This document shows positions 12,285-21,150 of a stretch of DNA of 64,000 nt, piece by piece (position 1 is the stretch's first letter; every line of letters starts with the position of its first letter). The translations under genes and the position numbers were made by a program. Under the pieces are notes generated by a model that made no database searches, had not been told where the DNA came from, and was given only the letters and a program-made list of their open reading frames with translations. The stretch lies in the NCBI GenBank assembly GCA_007922195.1, contig ML682059.1, forward strand, positions 11,180,814 to 11,244,813, written 5' to 3'. The stretch is from Podocnemis expansa (Eukaryota; Chordata; Testudines; Podocnemididae).

Positions 12285-14042
12285 GGTCCTTGCTGAATAG
12301 GGCAGGCCCTTGCTGAATAGGGCAGGCATCCTTCTGACAGAGGATGAGGAAAAAGCTGAAGTGCTCAATGCATTTTTTGCTTCAGTTTTCACAGGCAGGG
12401 TCAGCTCCCAGCCCACTACCATGGGTGTGGCAGATGGGAGAGAAGAAGAGAGGCCCTTGGTGACAGAAGGTCAGGTTAGGGACTCCTTAAAGAAGCTGCA
12501 AGTGCACAAGTCCATGGGGCTGGACGAACTGCATCCAAGGGTGCTAAGGGAATTGGCCGACGAAATAGCCGCACCGCTGGCCGTTATCTTTCAAAACTCA
12601 TGGAGAACGGGGGAGGTGCCAGAGGACTGGAAAAAAGCAAATGTAGTGCCTATTTTCAAGAAAGGGAAAAAGGAGGATCCAGGGAATTACAGACCAGTCA
12701 GCCTCACCTCAATCCCTGGAAAAATTATGGAACAGATTCTCAAAGAATCCATCCTCACACACTTAGAGGAAAATAAAGTGATCAGGAACAGTCAGCATGG
12801 ATTTACCAAGGGTAAATCATGCCTGACCAATCTCATTTCCTTCTATGAGCAGATGACTGGTTTTCTGGATGAGGGAAGCACCGTTGATGTGCTATACCTT
12901 GATTTTAGCAAGACTTTTGATACAGTTTCCCACAGCATTCTCATTTGCAAATTAAGGAAGTATGGGTTGGATAGGTGGACTATAAGGTGGATAGAGAACT
13001 GGCTAGATCAACGGTTTCAGCGTGTAGGAATCAATGGTTCCACGTCTAGCTGGCAACCGGTCACGAGTGGTGTGCCCCAAGGGTCGGTCCTGGGGCCGGT
13101 TCTGTTCAACATTTTCATCAATGATCTGGATGATGGAATAGACTGCATTCTCAGTAAGTTTGCGGATGACACCAAGCTGGGGGGACCAGTAGACACGTTG
13201 GAGGGCAAGGACAGGATTCAGGGAGACCTAGATAAATTGGAACAGTGGGCCAATAGAAATCTTATGAGATTCAATAAGGATAAGTGTAAAATCCTGCACT
13301 TGGGACAAAAAAACCCTATGCACTGCTACAGGCTGGGAAACATTCAGCTAAGTAGCAGCAGTGTAGAAAAGGACCTGGGGGTCATGGTGGATGGGAAGCT
13401 GGATATGAGTCAGCAGTGTGCTCTTGCTGCCAAAAAGGCCAATGGCATACTGGGCTGCATCAAAAGAAGTATTACCAGCAGATCAAGGGATGTGATCCTT
13501 CCCCTCTATTCTGCACTGGTGAGGCCACATCTAAAATACTGTGTTCAGTTTTGGGCTCCCCACTACAAAAAGGACAGGGACATGCTAGAGAGAGTTCAGA
13601 GGAGGGCAACCAAAATGATTAAAGGGCTAGAGCACAAGCCCTATGAGGAAAGACTGGAAGCCATAGGCTTATTTAGTCTGCAGAAGAGAAGATTGAGGGG
13701 GGATTTGATAGCAACCTTCAACTACTTGAAGGGATGCTCTAAGGAAGATGGAGCTCGGCTGTTCTCGGTAGTAACAGAGGACAAAACGAGGAGCAATGGT
13801 CTCAAGTTGCGGTTAGGGAGGTCGAGGCTGGATATTAGAAAAAACTTTTTTACCAGGAGAGTGGTGAAGTCTTGGAATGAGCTGCCAAGGGAGGTGGTGG
13901 AGTCTCCATCTTTGGAGGTGTTTAAGGCCCCGCTGGACAAAACCCTGACTGGGATGGTTTAAGTGGGAGTGGTCCTGCCTCTGGCAGGGGGTTGGACTAG
14001 ATGACTTATGAGGTCCCTTCCAACCCTATGATTCTATGATTC
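12285..14042 (+). mobile_element. CR1 LINE, 5'-truncated, relatively young
   Basis: The 3' end shows the CR1 signature: GGTTGGACTAGATGAC, then GGTCCCTTCCAACCCTATG, then repeated ATTCTATG. The copy starts within ORF2, after the endonuclease, and is about 1.76 kb long. Its 5' edge carries a 21-bp tandem duplication (CCTTGCTGAATAGGGCAGG appears twice, 12290-12327). It is inserted in an older LINE (11995-12284 and 14043-15120). Confidence 0.9.
12310..13962 (+). CDS. CR1 ORF2 reverse transcriptase domain (truncated, open frame)
   Basis: An uninterrupted 550-codon frame encodes the C-terminal two thirds of CR1 ORF2p, which normally has an N-terminal AP endonuclease followed by a reverse transcriptase. 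Visible blocks in order are [14 protein letters not shown] (about residue 15), [10 protein letters not shown], the catalytic block [13 protein letters not shown] (about 197-209), [15 protein letters not shown], the FADDTKL catalytic motif (about 285), and the C-terminal [20 protein letters not shown] and [16 protein letters not shown] blocks. The first methionine is simply the first after truncation; the native start is lost with the endonuclease. All catalytic aspartates are present. The unbroken frame suggests a recent insertion, but without the endonuclease this copy cannot be autonomous. It is not a host gene. Confidence 0.93.
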   Translation: MLNRAGILLTEDEEKAEVLNAFFASVFTGRVSSQPTTMGVADGREEERPLVTEGQVRDSLKKLQVHKSMGLDELHPRVLRELADEIAAPLAVIFQNSWRTGEVPEDWKKANVVPIFKKGKKEDPGNYRPVSLTSIPGKIMEQILKESILTHLEENKVIRNSQHGFTKGKSCLTNLISFYEQMTGFLDEGSTVDVLYLDFSKTFDTVSHSILICKLRKYGLDRWTIRWIENWLDQRFQRVGINGSTSSWQPVTSGVPQGSVLGPVLFNIFINDLDDGIDCILSKFADDTKLGGPVDTLEGKDRIQGDLDKLEQWANRNLMRFNKDKCKILHLGQKNPMHCYRLGNIQLSSSSVEKDLGVMVDGKLDMSQQCALAAKKANGILGCIKRSITSRSRDVILPLYSALVRPHLKYCVQFWAPHYKKDRDMLERVQRRATKMIKGLEHKPYEERLEAIGLFSLQKRRLRGDLIATFNYLKGCSKEDGARLFSVVTEDKTRSNGLKLRLGRSRLDIRKNFFTRRVVKSWNELPREVVESPSLEVFKAPLDKTLTGMV

Positions 14043-15120
14043 AACAATGGACTGCCACAAGGTGCAATACTGGGGGTGATGATTTTCAGTTTTAACACAA
14101 GTAATGTTTTTTGCATATGTGAATAATTTTCTCCTTGTAATGCAAACCTCCATGACTTTTAGGCTTCAGTGACATCGAGTCCATCTTGAATGGGTACCTA
14201 AACGCCATGAAGGAATATTTCTGAAATAGAGGCCCAAGCCAAATCATCACAAAACAACGGTCACCGCATTCCGTCTAGATAACGGGAATGCTAAGAGCAA
14301 TGTGAAAGTAAACTGCTGCAATAACACTGTACAATGTGACTCCACTCTGACCTACCTCAGAGTGAAGCTGGATCTCACGCTAACTTTCCATGAGCATCTC
14401 AAGAAAGCAGCTGCCCAGATGAAGACAATGTTCAATATGGGCCAGAAACTGTCAAGCACAAACTGGGGAACATCAGTGTAATGGACATCAGTGATAGCCC
14501 TTGTATATTTGAATGAGTACTGTGCACTGCTATGGACCAGACGTTGCCATGCTCAATTTGTTGATGTTCAACCGAACACTGCAATGTGGTGCATCATTGG
14601 AACCCTAAAATAAACCCCAATGCCTTGGCTGATGGTGCTATCACACATTGTTCCACCTCCCTTTGCCGCACTGCCACAACCCTTCGGGAATTTCAGAAGA
14701 TCACGTAAAACAAATGTCTTCCCATCTACCAGGATCTTAACATCCCTCACTACCACCTGAAGCCCTTTCAGACCCAAGCGTTTAACCTTCAACAGTGCAA
14801 ATTCAATCCTTATGAAGCCTGGAAAGCCAAAGGCAGTTCACAAGAAGTTACAAATAAACATCTCATAAAAGACCTGACACACAAAATCCCTGGCTTTGCT
14901 CTTCCACAAAGCTCATGGGCAACCCTAAACCACAAGTGCACCATACCACGGCAGATGCGATGAACTGCTGCACAAATGGAAAATTAAAGACTCAACAGTG
15001 CACCATTGTGGTCAATCAGAATAGGCCATGAAATACGTAACAACTCAATGCCTAATTCACAGAAACAAAGGAGGCATTGCAACAATATTCTCTACCACTC
15101 CAAACTCAATTATCTAGCAT
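14043..15120 (+). pseudogene. Old non-CR1 LINE reverse transcriptase, 3' half
   Basis: Immediately after the CR1 tail the translation gives NNGLPQGAIL, the RT block that should follow the segment ending at 12284. Further on come a decayed active site (FAYVNNF where a YADD-type motif is expected), DIESILNGYLNAMKEYF, a block like FHEHLKKAAAQMKTM, and near 14938-15000 YHGRCDELLHKWKIKDSTVH, which resembles the C-terminal Cys/His block. Multiple stops and frameshifts mark it as ancient. I infer a non-LTR family distinct from CR1; naming it needs a library search. Confidence 0.7.
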
Positions 15121-16096
15121 ACCCATTCAAATGTAAAGCTATAGTTATTGCTCTACATTTATACATATCAAACCATACCAAGAAGACAACTGTAAATATA
15201 CTGTTTTGGAAGGCCACAGATGAAGAATTACAGAACATACTATGTTATTGATTAGTAAGTTCATTTAGCAAATAATTGAAGTTACGATTAGATTTAAGGT
15301 AGTGCTATATAAGACATTGAACAGATGAAATTTAAAAGGTTAAAACTATCAGATCAAAAAAACATTTTTACAAGTCATTTGAACTTATTTTCACTGGAAA
15401 TGTAGAACTGAGATCTGTTTCCAAATCAAGTGCATCTTCTGCTAAGGCAGTCTCTTCATGGAGAGCTCTCTCAGTTTCTGTTGATTGAATCACAGTAGAA
15501 GCTGAGGGCACAAGGAATTTTACAGTATTGGACACCAATGCATCTCCTTTTTGTAATTGTTAATTCTATTCTAAACTGTGTGCAAATTGAGGCAGTTTAC
15601 TGTAATGTACATTTTGGTGATGGCTGCTAATGTGCACCTACAAAGTTTCATACTCAAATAGTCTTCTGCAAAAGTACCTGCATTCCCTTCCACTAAGATA
15701 GGGAAATTACAATGCGTAATAAACAGTGCTGTATGTTTCCATATTGTTCAGTCACATGTATATCTTATCAACCGTATCATGTCACTTAGTAAATAAGTAC
15801 AACTATACATACCAATTATTATTTTTAGTTATATAGAGCCATATTTTTAAGTGGCCTCAAACTGTTCTAAATTTTCATCAACTATCAAACTAAAATGCTG
15901 TTTACAACACGTCACACAATGGGTAACTTCCCCAAAGAGGGAGAGGACCAAAAATTTTAACCAAGAAGATGTCCACTCTATAGCTTCAAACTAAGCATGT
16001 ATCCACTTAATGGCATGAAGGACTCTAAACATAGGATCGTATTCTCAGCTGGCATAACTCCATTCAGTTATGCCCACAAAGAAGTTGGCTCCTGAG

Positions 16097-16282
16097 CACT
16101 GTCCTCTCTAAGCTGTGTGCATGTGAGTGCACACACAGGTCACGAAACCCACACACACAATAAAATAAAGTGCACACAAAAAAATTCAATAGTGCTAATA
16201 TTGGTGCCCACAAAGAAATTTGTTTGCACACACAGAGCCATTTTTTGTGCTCACAGCCTATGAATAACTAGAGGGAACATTG
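16097..16282. mobile_element. Short repeat with CAATGTTCCCTCTAA-type ends
   Basis: The left end CACTGTCCTCTCTAAGC and the right end CTAGAGGGAACATTG are imperfect inverted repeats. The same end occurs at 19667 (CAATGTTCCCTCTAAGG) and at 26583/27038. The interior is rich in CACACA/TGTGCAC words. No clear target duplication is visible. Confidence 0.55.
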
Positions 16283-17348
16283 TTGTGTCCACTTACCACA
16301 TGGACATAACTCAAAACCCAGTAGTGTGACAGCTAACAGTGTTTCATCCTCTACAGCAAACTAGACTGGTATCTTCTTGTAATCCAACATTTAAAAGTGG
16401 CAGCACTACCCTGAGGGGCATGGGAAACTAATAAATTAAGAGGGGAAGACCTTTAATACCACATGCCAAGGCTTCAAGGGGACAGAACTGGTTTCATTTT
16501 TCTGAAGTAGGGCTCAGCTTCTTGAAGTTGAGGAAACATTGTTATAACCCGCTCATCTTATTTGGCAGGGCTTTGATCTCTCTGTAAGGACCTTAGCCAG
16601 GTCTTCAGCTCAACTCCCTGGGTGATGGCTCAGGACACTCAGCTCCTCAGCCGCCGTATGTCCTTCAAGCACTAGGCCTGTTCCCTATTAAGAATTCTGG
16701 GTTAGTTACCCAGACTTTCCCAGAATGCACAGATACAAACACAGGCAGGTGACAGGGTAGAAGCGGGCACCCAAGTGTGGTCTTGCTGTTGGAGATGTCA
16801 TATGGCAGACAGGAACAGAACTCAACTGATACCCAACTGGGTGACTTTGTCTCCAAGTCCTCACAAGTTGCTGCTGGAGTGCAGGGAAGCTGCAGAGAGA
16901 CAAGGTTGTGCACATGCCCTAGATGAGGGGTTAAGTGCTGTGTCAGCACCATAGCTGGGAGTGTCACCCCAAATGCAGCCCACCACTGAAAGAAACCCAG
17001 TCCTACTCATAAGGTTCTCTTCTAGCAGACTGGGGTTTCTTTTGGCATGGAGGTACATTGTGGTGGCAAAGAGGTGTGTTTTCTGCTGTCATCACGGTGG
17101 CAGCAGCTTTTTGTGAGCAGCATGGGCTTGTGCTCACTGTAGCACTGCTAAAAGTGCCATTGCCCATGGTTTCTTGCTGGTGGCAGGGGCTTGTGCTTGC
17201 CGTTGTGTTGCAGAAAGTGCCACGTGTGGCAGCTTCTTATGGTGGTGGAAGACTGGCTGTGTGGTCTGAGGTGCCCCCTACAGGTTTTGTTGGCAGAGGT
17301 GGGCTTCTGCATCAGGCATGGCTGGCTACCCCACCAACTGTGTCACAA

Positions 17349-17480
17349 CTAGAGTTACCGGATATCCAGCAAAAGAACGACGTGTCCTCCTTTTTGCCCT
17401 GATGTCCTCCATCTGGCAGGCATTTGTGAAAAAGCTGATTTTGTCCAGCTTTTTACTGGATGCCAGGGTGGCACTCTAAA
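17349..17480. mobile_element. MITE with CTAGAGTTACCGGATATCCAG ends
   Basis: The left end (17351-17371) and the right end CTGGATGCCAGGGTGGCAC-TCTAA are imperfect inverted repeats around an interior with GTCCTCCTTTTTGCCCTGA and GGCAGGCATTTGTGAAAAAG. Relatives with the same words are at 17672-18086 and 26599-26887. No coding potential. Confidence 0.5.
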
Positions 17481-17671
17481 AACTGCAGCATACTGGAGCA
17501 TGCCACGCCAGAACACGTTCCCCTACCGGCTCAGGGGGCTGTGGTGGGTGCACGGCCTCCCCAGGTGCTGGGAAGAGAGGGGAAGGGTGGCCAGGCTTGC
17601 TCCTGCCTGCCACAGCCATCTGAGCAGGCAGGGGAATGTGGTCTGGTGCAGCACACTCCAGTTCATTTCAA

Positions 17672-18086
17672 TTTTTAGAGTGCTGCCCCAGTGTCCGGCC
17701 AAAAGCCAGAGAAAAATCAACTTTTTCACAAATGCCTGCTGAGGAGGGGGGAGACAGGCATTTGGGGGGGCAACAGCTGGGGTGGTGAGGAGGGCAGGCA
17801 TTGGGGGGGGGGCAACAGCTTGGGTGGTGCTGGTGAAGCAGGCAATTGAGGTGCAGCAGCTGGGATGGTGGTGGGGCAGTCATTTAGGGGGGCAGTAGCT
17901 GGGATGGTGGGGCAGACATTGAGGGGGGCAGTAGNNNNNNNNNNGTGGTGGGGCAGGCATTTAGGGGGCAGTAGCTGGGATGGTGGGGCAGGCATTGAGG
18001 GGGCAGTAGCCGGGGTGGGTGAAGAGGGTCCTAGACATGTATGTGTCTTCCAGCATCCTCCTTTCCATGCTTGGTATCTGGTAACT
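17672..18086. mobile_element. MITE of the same family with internal minisatellite
   Basis: It starts TTTTTAGAGTGCTGCCCC and ends GGTATCTGGTAACTCTAG, matching the neighbouring MITE at 17349. The interior holds the same ACAAATGCCTGC word, expanded into an array of roughly 40-bp G-rich units at 17740-18030. Confidence 0.5.
17740..18030. repeat. G-rich minisatellite, about 40-bp unit, with 10-N gap
   Basis: The words GGGGCAGGCATTGAGG, GGGGGCAGTAG and CTGGGATGGTGG recur about seven times with slight length changes. A 10-N gap (17935-17944) falls inside the array. Proline-rich frames on the minus strand here are array artefacts. Confidence 0.75.
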
Positions 18087-18714
18087 CTAGTCACAACCAG
18101 GTGCATTGCTGGCGCTGGGCTTATGGGGCTTGAGGCCTGAACATTGGTGCCAGAGCCCCAGATCTTCTTCTGAGCCAGGGGCGCTCCTGGTCGCAACACA
18201 GGAGAGGCTGAGAACCCTGCCCCTCGACGGCCACTACCGTGGCAGCCTCCTACCCCCACGTCCCGGGCACACAGGAGCCCCTGGGAAAGAGATGTCCCCA
18301 GAGGGGCGCCTAGGGGTGCGGGGCCCATGGCAAATCACCCTCTCCACACTGGGGATGGGGCCGGCCGGCCGGCCCAAGAGAGGGGCAGACCCCTGCATTG
18401 CCTCTCCCATAGCGGGGGCCAGTTAAGTGGGAAAAGGGCAGCCTGCCACCCCAGCACGGCTGGGCCGTGCCCCGCCAGAGCAGCAGGGAGCCGTGGGGCA
18501 GCGATACCGGCTCCGTGCTGCCTCCCTGCTGCTCCGGCGCGGAGCCCGCGCAGTGCAGGTGGCGGGGGTGGACCGGCCTTTTCTCTGCTAGCCTGGCCCC
18601 AGCACGGGAGGCCCCCAAAGCGCGGGGCCTAGGGCAGCTGCCCCTTCTGCCCCCCTAAGGACGGGCCTGCCCCAGGGGGAACCAGGGCAGGGGAGGAGCA
18701 AACCTGTCTCACCG

Positions 18715-18965
18715 TCTCCCCTCAGCCTCACCTCGCGCCGCCGGCCAACCGCCGCGCCTGCCGGGCCCGGCCCTCACGGCGGAGTCGCGCGCGGCGGCGG
18801 TTAGGAGCAGCGGGGAGGCGGCGGGGCCCGGAAAGGCAGGAAGAGCCGAGCGCGCCCGCCCCGCCCCGCCGCATCACGTGTCCCGGGGCCGCGGGGGCGG
18901 GCGGACGGACGGACGGGCCCGGGCCGCCGGGCTCATGGGGCGGCGCTTTTCCCCCTTCAAAGGGG
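18715..18965 (-). promoter_or_regulatory. STX17: CpG island: probable STX17 promoter and non-coding exon 1
   Basis: This is the densest CpG cluster in the window. It contains tandem GC boxes (CCGCCCCGCCCCGCC, 18857-18871), a CACGTG E-box and GGAC repeats. On the minus strand a consensus donor GAG|GTGAGG places the 3' end of an exon at 18732, about 11.6 kb upstream of the STX17 acceptor at 7123. STX17 is expected to start with a non-coding exon, and no other CpG island of this kind lies between NR4A3 and the first coding exon. The transcription start is inferred to lie between about 18750 and 18870; no TATA box is seen, as usual for housekeeping promoters. Two weaker donors (near 18708 and 18772) are alternatives. 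Confidence 0.7.
18874..18880 (-). promoter_or_regulatory. E-box TCACGTG in the STX17 promoter
   Basis: A palindromic CACGTG (18875-18880) preceded by T sits next to the GC boxes. It matches the core of USF, MITF and TFEB/CLEAR sites. TFEB control of autophagy genes is established in general; control of this copy is inference from the motif alone. Confidence 0.4.
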
Positions 18966-19029
18966 CCCCCACGGGCCTGCTCACATGCGGCTTAGGCGGG
19001 GTGGAAGCAGGGCCGAAGCGCGACTGCGG

Positions 19030-19352
19030 CTCCCATTACAACAGGTAGTTTGACTTCAGCCTCCTTCTGGGGGCAGTTTCCTGCAGTTTGAGGCATTACA
19101 AACCAAATCGTAGGGCTGGAAGGGACCTCGTGAGATGCTCTGAGCTGCTGTTGCAGGATGACCTGGTCCCATCTCTGACACTCCCCTGCATTTATTCTCA
19201 TCCCTTTCTGTAAGTTCCCCCTCTTCAAAGCATCTGACAAAGTGGGAGCTTCTCCCATGAAAGCTCATGCGATAAATAAATCTGTTAGTCTTTAAGTGCC
19301 ACAAGACTCCTTTTTTTGCTTTACTAAACCAACACGGCTGCCCCTTTGGAAC
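19030..19352 (+). mobile_element. PLE 3' region, long copy
   Basis: Colinear with the tail of the GIY-YIG copy at 20900-21150: CCCATTACAA, GTAGTTTGACTTCAG, GATGACCTGGTCCC, CTCCCCTGCATTTA, then the hammerhead region and the TTAGTCTTTAAGTGCCACA tail ending CAACACGGCTGCCCCTTTGG. The core is mutated (CTGACAA), so this ribozyme motif is probably dead. A short CR1-type tail is inserted at about 19098-19135. Confidence 0.8.
19098..19135 (-). mobile_element. Very short CR1/SINE 3' tail inside a PLE copy
   Basis: AATCGTAGGGCTGGAAGGGACCTCGTGAGA (given here as motif, 19101-19130) is the minus-strand 3' end shared by CR1 and the turtle SINEs. It interrupts sequence that is continuous in the sister PLE copy at 20955-20975. 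Confidence 0.6.
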
Positions 19353-19483
19353 TTCTCTGGATCTGAAGTTTCATAGCTGTGAGGGACCCAGGGCTTTTAC
19401 ATCCCCCCTGAATTTCCCAACCCTGTCCCACTGCTGTCAGCCACTAACAGTGTTCAACCAATTTTGCAAGCACCTCCCAATAG

Positions 19484-19612
19484 CAACATAGGGTTAGAAG
19501 GGACCTCGTAGGTCATCTAGTCCTGAGGCAGGCCCACTCCCACTAAACCATCCCAGTCATGGTTTGTCCAGCCAGGCCTTAAACACCTCCAAAGATGGAG
19601 ATTTCACCCTGT
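19484..19612 (-). mobile_element. CR1 3' fragment
   Basis: On the minus strand it reads TCCATCTTTGGAGGTGTTTA, then GGACAAACCATGACTGGGAT, then GACTAGATGACCTACGAGG and CCCTTCTAACCCTATG. This is the 3' end of CR1 ORF2 plus the short CR1 3' UTR, about 130 bp, 5'-truncated. Confidence 0.85.
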
Positions 19613-19666
19613 CTCTCCCTACACCCTAATTTCAAGTCCTGGGGAGAATACTGGAGGGGGCTGGAC

Positions 19667-20000
19667 CAATGTTCCCTCTAAGGTTTGGCGGCTTGTGTGC
19701 AAAATTTTCAACCCGTGTGCAAAACTTTTTCTGAATAAAATTTGTGTGTAAACTCGTGCAACAAAAATTATTGAAAAATCTAGACCAATGAAAAATTAAT
19801 ATAAACTATTTAAAGTCTTTTATTACTAAAATCACCCAATTTATTTAAAATTTACCCAAATTGCTATACAATCAAAAGAAACTAATCCATGGCTTTCAAA
19901 CAACCCAAAACCAAAGTTATATTCAATCCGGATCCTAGGTGTCACAATTCTGCCTAATACCCTCATCTCCTGTGTTCTACATGCAGAGTTACAGTTCACA
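19667..20000. mobile_element. Degenerate repeat starting CAATGTTCCCTCTAAGG
   Basis: The left end matches the family at 16097 and 26583. GTGTGCAAAA words follow, then AT-rich sequence. The right end is not defined, so the extent is approximate. Confidence 0.35.
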
Positions 20001-20040
20001 CGGAAGCCAGCTAATTATCACTGACAGCATTTAAGATACA

Positions 20041-20158
20041 CAAGGAGTCATGTGGCACTTAAAGACTAAGATTTATTTTTCGCATGAGCTTTTGTGGGAG
20101 ACTCCTTGTTTTGTTTTGTTTTCCTGGAATGGACCAACATGGCTACCCCTTTGGAAAC
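20041..20158. mobile_element. PLE tail, internally deleted palindrome
   Basis: A left arm (AAGGAGTCATGTGGCACTTA to GCATGAGCTTTTGTGGGAGA) joins directly to a right-arm end (ACTCCTTG to CAACATGGCTACCCCTTTGG). The hammerhead loop region of the second arm is deleted. Confidence 0.7.
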
Positions 20159-20543
20159 TGGCAGCATTCAAGATGTCTTGATGGTCCCAGAGGGGTAAAT
20201 TCTATTGAAATTTTAAAAATCAAAAAAAGATTCCAGGCATCTCTTTTCAGGAAAATGCTGCTACAAGAAGGATGCTAAACACAGCTGAAATCAAAACAAT
20301 GGGCTTCTAGCTGCTTTAAGATAAGGCTACAGTATTTCTTAAAAGCCTATTTTCAGTCCCTTGTATCTTTACCTGCCCCATCATAGTAACAGCCAAAAGA
20401 CTGGGAATCAAAGGAGCCATGAGATTATTCTCTTCACTATGCACCCTAATCTGTCCATCAGAAGAAACCATAATGCATTGAAGTGATGTGGTATTTTGGT
20501 AGAGATTTTCTCTTAAGTTGAAATGTAGCAGGCTTGATTAGGT

Positions 20544-20897
20544 ATGACCATCATAGGTCCTAATCAAGCCTGCTACTCCATCAAAGGCTCATTTACCTGC
20601 TCATCTACTAATGTCATCTATGCCATCATGTGCCAGAAATGCCCCAACACCTTATATATTGGACAAACAAGACGATCACTCTGTAAGAGACTGAATGAGC
20701 ACAGAGCTGATATCAGAAATCAAAGAACAAAGAAACCAGTTGCTGAGCACTTCCATCTCCCTAATCACATGATGACGGATTTGTTAACGACTGTCATTAG
20801 AGATGTACCTGGGACACCAAGACTTCAAAGAGAAACAGCTGAACTCGAATTAATATGCAAGCTAAATTCTGTGAAAGCAGGACTTAATCGAGACTAG
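20544..20897 (+). CDS. PLE C-terminal GIY-YIG endonuclease domain (fragment)
   Basis: Penelope-like elements encode a telomerase-related reverse transcriptase followed by a GIY-YIG endonuclease that nicks the target. This frame carries only the C-terminal endonuclease: a Cys-rich lead (SFTCSSTNVIYAIMCQKCP), the LYIGQTRRSLCKRLNEHRAD block holding YIG and the conserved R and H, then KKPVAEHFHLPNH, and it ends KAGLNRD at a natural stop. The upstream reverse transcriptase is missing, so the first methionine is not the native start. The frame has no stops, but residues around the GIY block (VIYAI) are as expected for PLEs rather than a perfect GIY. It is a transposon fragment, not a host gene. Confidence 0.88.
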   Translation: MTIIGPNQACYSIKGSFTCSSTNVIYAIMCQKCPNTLYIGQTRRSLCKRLNEHRADIRNQRTKKPVAEHFHLPNHMMTDLLTTVIRDVPGTPRLQRETAELELICKLNSVKAGLNRD

Positions 20898-21056
20898 GGG
20901 TTCTTTTCCCATTACAAAGGGTAATTTGACTTCAGGCTTCCCATGGTTTGAGCCTGTAAACTGCTCTGATTTGCTGTTACTTTATGACCTGATCCTATGT
21001 TTTACACCCCCTTGCATTTAGTTTCATTCCTTTCTGTAAGTTCACCCATCTTCGAA

Positions 21057-21097
21057 GCATCTGAGGAAGTGGGATCTTCTCCCATGAAAGCTCATGC
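21057..21097 (+). ncRNA. Minimal hammerhead ribozyme motif (PLE type), intact core
   Basis: Elements in order: stem I strand GCAT (21057-21060); core CTGAGGA (21061-21067), fitting CUGANGA; stem II hairpin 21068-21085 (GTGGGA pairs with TCCCAT around TCTTC); core GAAA (21086-21089); a two-base stem III GC (21090-21091); the cleavage-site dinucleotide TC (21092-21093), fitting UH; and the closing stem I strand ATGC (21094-21097). Stem III has no loop and GC is self-complementary, so folding would need two copies pairing as a dimer. This is the architecture reported for metazoan PLE hammerheads. Cleavage is predicted after C21093. Confidence 0.75.
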
Positions 21098-21150
21098 AAA
21101 AAATAAATATGTTAGTCTTGAAGTGCCATCCAACTCCTTGTTGTTTTTTC

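Larger units (their letters stand above)
7123..18731 (-). other. STX17: STX17 intron 1
   Basis: This interval lies between the acceptor at 7123 and the donor at 18731 in the CpG island. It contains hAT and PLE elements, the CR1-in-LINE nest (11995-15120) and GC-rich MITE or minisatellite sequence (17349-18086), listed separately. 8000-8700 is moderately GC-rich, repeat-like sequence without a gene. 15121-16096 and 16283-17348 show nothing I can name. 18090-18670 is GC-rich and probably repeat-derived. Confidence 0.6.
20525..21150 (+). mobile_element. Penelope-like retroelement, 5'-truncated, with GIY-YIG frame and 3' repeat
   Basis: The only copy here that keeps coding sequence next to the 3' repeat. 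It contains a 117-codon GIY-YIG frame (20544-20897), a 3' UTR (TTACAAAGGGTAATTTGAC and onward), and a hammerhead motif (21057-21097) before the GTTAGTCTTGAAGTGCCA tail. At its 5' edge GTAGCAGGCTTGATTAGG (20526-20543) is the inverse of CCTAATCAAGCCTGCTAC (20558-20575), a short inverted 5' addition typical of PLE truncation products. Confidence 0.85.

Noticed and set aside
17740..18030. CRISPR-like array
   Set aside because: Units are contiguous, degenerate and without unique spacers; the context is vertebrate.
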